Below are positions 6,803 through 8,739 of a stretch of DNA of 8,739 bases, one piece after another. Both the position numbers and the translations under genes were made by a program. How positions within the stretch are numbered: position 1 is the stretch's first letter; the number at the start of each line of letters is the position of its first letter. The stretch comes from CAZDET01 sp964504335 (lineage in GTDB: Bacteria > Bacteroidota > Bacteroidia > Chitinophagales > Saprospiraceae): the NCBI GenBank assembly GCA_964504335.1, contig CAZDET010000118.1, positions 1 through 8,739 of the forward strand, given 5' to 3'. A model generated the notes under the pieces. The model searched no databases, was not told the origin of the DNA, and worked only from the letters and a program-made list of their open reading frames with translations.

Positions 6803-7187
6803 AGGTTAAGCGATCCTGCAGGGCGGCGCTACGGGACGGCGAACAGCGGCGAAGCGCCTGTGAGCGGCGGTTGAAACCAACCCTGGCGAAGGGCGGTACA
6901 GGGTCGCGATCTGCCGATCAGCGCCGGAATCCATTGCAGACATTGGCCAAATGGCCGCTTTGAGCGCTGCGGCGCTTCCGCCATCGGCCATGAGCAGGCA
7001 TTTAGCCGTCTTCCGGCGAATGTCGATTTCGCGGCCGACTCCGGCCGTTCGCAACGATCCGTCCCATCACATGCCGGGACCGAAGACCTAGTGCAGCGTC
7101 CTCCCGCATTCCTCTTTCCAAAATCTTTTACACAAATGTCACGCACATATCAGCCCCATTGTAGCAAAATGGCACGGTTGAATGTAT
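6803..7187. other. Divergent intergenic region, possibly degenerate interspersed repeat
   Basis: This lies between the divergent TIR-nSTAND1-FGE gene and the secreted-protein gene, and should hold promoters for both. The GC-rich part (about 6806-7090) stays open on the minus strand as a short frame (6806-7054) containing KCLLMADGGSAAA and IWPMSAM. Peptides of this style recur in spurious ORFs translated from interspersed non-coding repeats in many alphaproteobacteria, so I read it as non-coding repeat-like DNA; this is from memory, not a search. From about 7110 the sequence turns AT-rich, with TTTACA (7127-7132) as a possible -35 box, but I see no well-spaced -10 box. Confidence 0.4.
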
Positions 7188-7192
7188 AGGGA
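7188..7192 (+). promoter_or_regulatory. Ribosome binding site of the secreted-protein gene
   Basis: AGGGA eight bases before ATG 7201 supports that start. The start is also supported by the signal peptide that begins directly at this methionine. Confidence 0.55.
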
Positions 7193-7200
7193 ATTAGACT

Positions 7201-8481
7201 ATGCGAATAATCGTCGTTATCGCGTCGATTTGGGTTTTCGGTCAGCCGGGGTTTGCGCAAAATTTCGAGCAAGTATGCGCCAAGATGCTGGAGGGGCGGT
7301 TTATTGATACTTACGATCGGAAGATATGGTCAGAGATAATTGAAGATGACTATCACTACGCTTGTGACTCACGAAGCAGTTCTGAAGAAACCGGGAGCAG
7401 TCTGTCAGTTTCACTGGAAGGTTTGTTGCAAGGGTTCTACGGCGAGGATATTAATCGAGAGAAATTCAAAAACAGTTGTCGTGAGGACAAAGAAAGATTC
7501 TTTAACTCTTTAACACGTGTCGATCGCCAACAAGTGGCGTCAAACCTCTTGGACAGAGTCAATACGTGCCTTGAATTGGCTGCAGACGCCAATCGAGAAA
7601 TGATCGCAGGCCAAATTGAACCGTCGATCAGCGACGATAGCCGTTTTGTGGTAAACGCCTATTACAAATCTGGCAGTCAAAATTCGCCGTATCGTCTTGT
7701 GAACATCGAGCTGGCGAGCGAGGACGACGTCGAGTGTTTTCTATCCCCGCGCGGGGAGAGGCCACCGGCCGCCGGCGTAGGCGACATCGTCGTTAGAAAT
7801 GAGATTGCATTCACATGTACCAAGCCAGCGGGGCGTGATGTCGCAGGAACCTTCGGTTGGGAGGAGCTCGGTCAAAATGGTGAGGGCACCGGCCAGATGA
7901 TACTTGTCCCATTCAAAGTGTTGTCGCGAGTCGCAAATGAAGACATATGCCGCCGTGCCGCTTCATTTGTAGCCAACGAGTTGGGATTAGTGAGGCAGAT
8001 CCTGAACCCCAATCAGGTAATCATCAATGAAGAACCCGTGGAAATCGCAGCTGGCGATGGCCCTCACCATTTCATTTACTTTGGCGACCGCGATCCGGAC
8101 TTCATTGCGCCCGTCGATGGAGAGTATGTTTTGGTAATTGAATCGCGTCCAGAAGGACCGGTTGGTGATTACTTTACCTGTGAGTTGACGCTAGGCAGAA
8201 CGCTCGCTGAATCGGGCCCACCACTGAGCGGGGATACATTTCCAATAACTGATATCGACGCCAATTTTAAATCTTGCCGAGTATCTACTCAAACGGAATT
8301 GGCGGCAGGTCAAAGCTTTTCCGCCCGATACTTTCATCATCGGTTTGGGCGAAATTGGCCTACTGACATTACGGCATCGATGACGCTCGTGGCTGCAACC
8401 CAACCTTCGCCTATCAATTTACAGGTCGAATCCGGACAATCTGGACAGCTTTGTAACGTTATTGAAACTAACGCGGAGTGA
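7201..8481 (+). CDS. Secreted (periplasmic) protein of unknown function
   Basis: A 426-aa protein. It begins with a typical Sec signal peptide: Arg2, a hydrophobic core IIVVIASIWVF, and a likely cut after GFA (residue 19) before QNFEQ. No other membrane segment or lipobox is seen, so the product is probably periplasmic or exported. The mature part has scattered cysteines, mostly spaced far apart, consistent with disulfides. The first third is helical and acidic; the rest looks beta-rich. One segment, around FIAPVDGEYVLVIESRPEG then GDYFTCELTLG, resembles the beta-sandwich of bacterial pre-peptidase C-terminal domains, but only weakly. I recognise no family and no catalytic motif. Base composition is clearly lower in GC than the TIR genes (bases 7321-7380 are 40% GC and 7681-7740 are 53%, against 73% for 2701-2760), suggesting separate origin. 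It is transcribed away from the neighbouring TIR gene and has no visible role in that system. Confidence 0.8.
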   Translation: MRIIVVIASIWVFGQPGFAQNFEQVCAKMLEGRFIDTYDRKIWSEIIEDDYHYACDSRSSSEETGSSLSVSLEGLLQGFYGEDINREKFKNSCREDKERFFNSLTRVDRQQVASNLLDRVNTCLELAADANREMIAGQIEPSISDDSRFVVNAYYKSGSQNSPYRLVNIELASEDDVECFLSPRGERPPAAGVGDIVVRNEIAFTCTKPAGRDVAGTFGWEELGQNGEGTGQMILVPFKVLSRVANEDICRRAASFVANELGLVRQILNPNQVIINEEPVEIAAGDGPHHFIYFGDRDPDFIAPVDGEYVLVIESRPEGPVGDYFTCELTLGRTLAESGPPLSGDTFPITDIDANFKSCRVSTQTELAAGQSFSARYFHHRFGRNWPTDITASMTLVAATQPSPINLQVESGQSGQLCNVIETNAE

Positions 8482-8508
8482 TCCCCAGTCGGTCGCTTCC
8501 CTGGCGCG

Positions 8509-8528
8509 CTACTCAGCGTACTGAGTAG
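8509..8528 (+). terminator. Perfect 8-bp hairpin after the secreted-protein gene (possible terminator)
   Basis: CTACTCAG-CGTA-CTGAGTAG forms a perfect 8-bp stem with a four-base loop, 27 bases past the stop codon. The following TTGTCT is only a weak U-tract, so termination would be inefficient. Its dimensions resemble the DGR hairpin at 3902-3921, but the CGTA loop (TACG on the other strand) does not fit GRNA and the upstream gene has no VR-like end. A terminator or attenuator is more likely. Confidence 0.4.
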
Positions 8529-8532
8529 TTGT

Positions 8533-8545
8533 CTAGCGAAGCTAG
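8533..8545 (+). promoter_or_regulatory. Small hairpin abutting a consensus Shine-Dalgarno sequence
   Basis: CTAGC-GAA-GCTAG forms a 5-bp stem with a three-base loop. Its right arm ends inside AGGAGGT (8544-8550), so folding would cover the first bases of that ribosome binding site. The stem is short and could be chance. Confidence 0.25.
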
Positions 8546-8556
8546 GAGGTGGTCGT

Positions 8557-8694
8557 ATGTCGAGCGGCTTTGACCGTCGTTACGTACGCCTCTGGCGAGA
8601 TCGAACGATAGCGCGGGCGATGGTGGGTGTCGGGACAAAGCCCACAAGGCGTCATTCCCGACGCCCCAAGCCAATGCCCGAAACGGGTCGATGA
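8557..8694 (+). CDS. Possible small basic 45-aa ORF with consensus ribosome binding site
   Basis: ATG 8557 follows AGGAGGT (8544-8550) by six bases, an essentially ideal arrangement. The frame runs to TGA 8692-8694. The product begins MSSGFDRRYVRLWRDR and is very rich in Arg, Lys and Pro, without signal peptide, membrane segment or recognised family. High Arg/Pro content is also what GC-rich non-coding DNA gives by chance, so the only real support is the ribosome binding site. It may be a true small protein, the broken start of a longer gene, or a chance ORF. Confidence 0.3.
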   Translation: MSSGFDRRYVRLWRDRTIARAMVGVGTKPTRRHSRRPKPMPETGR

Positions 8695-8739
8695 CGGAAG
8701 TGACGCCGCATCAAAGCGGGCCTGCGCTCTGCCGAAAGC

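Noticed and set aside
6030..6809. 259-aa open frame on the plus strand
   Set aside because: Antisense shadow of the TIR and Walker A region of the TIR-nSTAND1-FGE gene, whose coding sense is certain from its motifs.
6806..7054. 82-aa minus-strand ORF as a real gene
   Set aside because: No ribosome binding site, and its peptide resembles spurious translations of interspersed non-coding repeats.
7127..7170. Sigma-70 promoter for the secreted-protein gene
   Set aside because: TTTACA at 7127-7132 is a fair -35 box, but candidate -10 boxes (around 7145 and 7165) are spaced 12 or more than 30 bases away, so no proper pair exists.
1..8739. CRISPR array, tRNA, rRNA, insertion sequence or integrase
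   Set aside because: I saw no regularly spaced direct repeats, no tRNA- or rRNA-like sequence, and no transposase or recombinase reading frame anywhere in the window.

Overview
The window looks like an accessory (defence or conflict) locus from a high-GC proteobacterium, most likely an alphaproteobacterium. This is judged from codon and GC style and from the appearance of the intergenic DNA; no rRNA, tRNA or housekeeping marker is present to fix the taxon. Most of the sequence encodes two large, convergent, multidomain proteins. Each has an N-terminal TIR domain joined to a STAND-type NTPase, but they belong to different STAND families.

Layout. 1-321: non-coding DNA with a nested palindrome near the left edge. 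322-3567 (+): TIR / coiled linker / NB-ARC-like STAND NTPase / TPR-like helical protein of 1081 aa. 3586-3768 (+): a 60-aa ORF with a strong ribosome binding site, 18 bases behind the first gene. 3808-3838: intrinsic terminator for the minus-strand gene. 3909-6776 (-): TIR / nSTAND1 NTPase / one membrane segment / C-terminal FGE-sulfatase (C-type-lectin-like) domain, 955 aa. 6777-7200: divergent intergenic region. 7201-8481 (+): an AT-richer gene for a secreted protein of unknown function. 8482-8739: two small hairpins and a possible 45-aa ORF behind a consensus Shine-Dalgarno sequence.

Main result. The 3' end of the minus-strand TIR-nSTAND1-FGE gene carries the marks of a diversity-generating retroelement (DGR) variable region. 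The last ~45 codons have the FGE scaffold used by many DGR targets. The positions expected to vary hold mainly NNC codons, rich in Phe, Tyr, Trp, Ser and Asn, as expected from adenine mutagenesis of AAC template codons. A perfect 8-bp stem with a GGTA (GRNA-type) tetraloop overlaps the stop codon, matching the recognition hairpin known to follow DGR variable regions. No reverse transcriptase and no template repeat lie in the window, so this would be a remote (trans) target or a relic.

How the parts may work together (inference). Eight of the ten cysteines in the minus-strand protein lie after its membrane segment, and basic residues precede that segment. The FGE domain is therefore probably outside the cytoplasm, with the TIR and NTPase inside. 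This suggests a membrane receptor in which a retroelement-diversified external domain senses a ligand, the nSTAND1 module switches or oligomerises, and the TIR domain (catalytic-type Glu77 present) acts on NAD+ or a related nucleotide. The convergent TIR-STAND-TPR protein would be a cytoplasmic counterpart. The secreted protein at the right has different base composition and no visible link to the pair.
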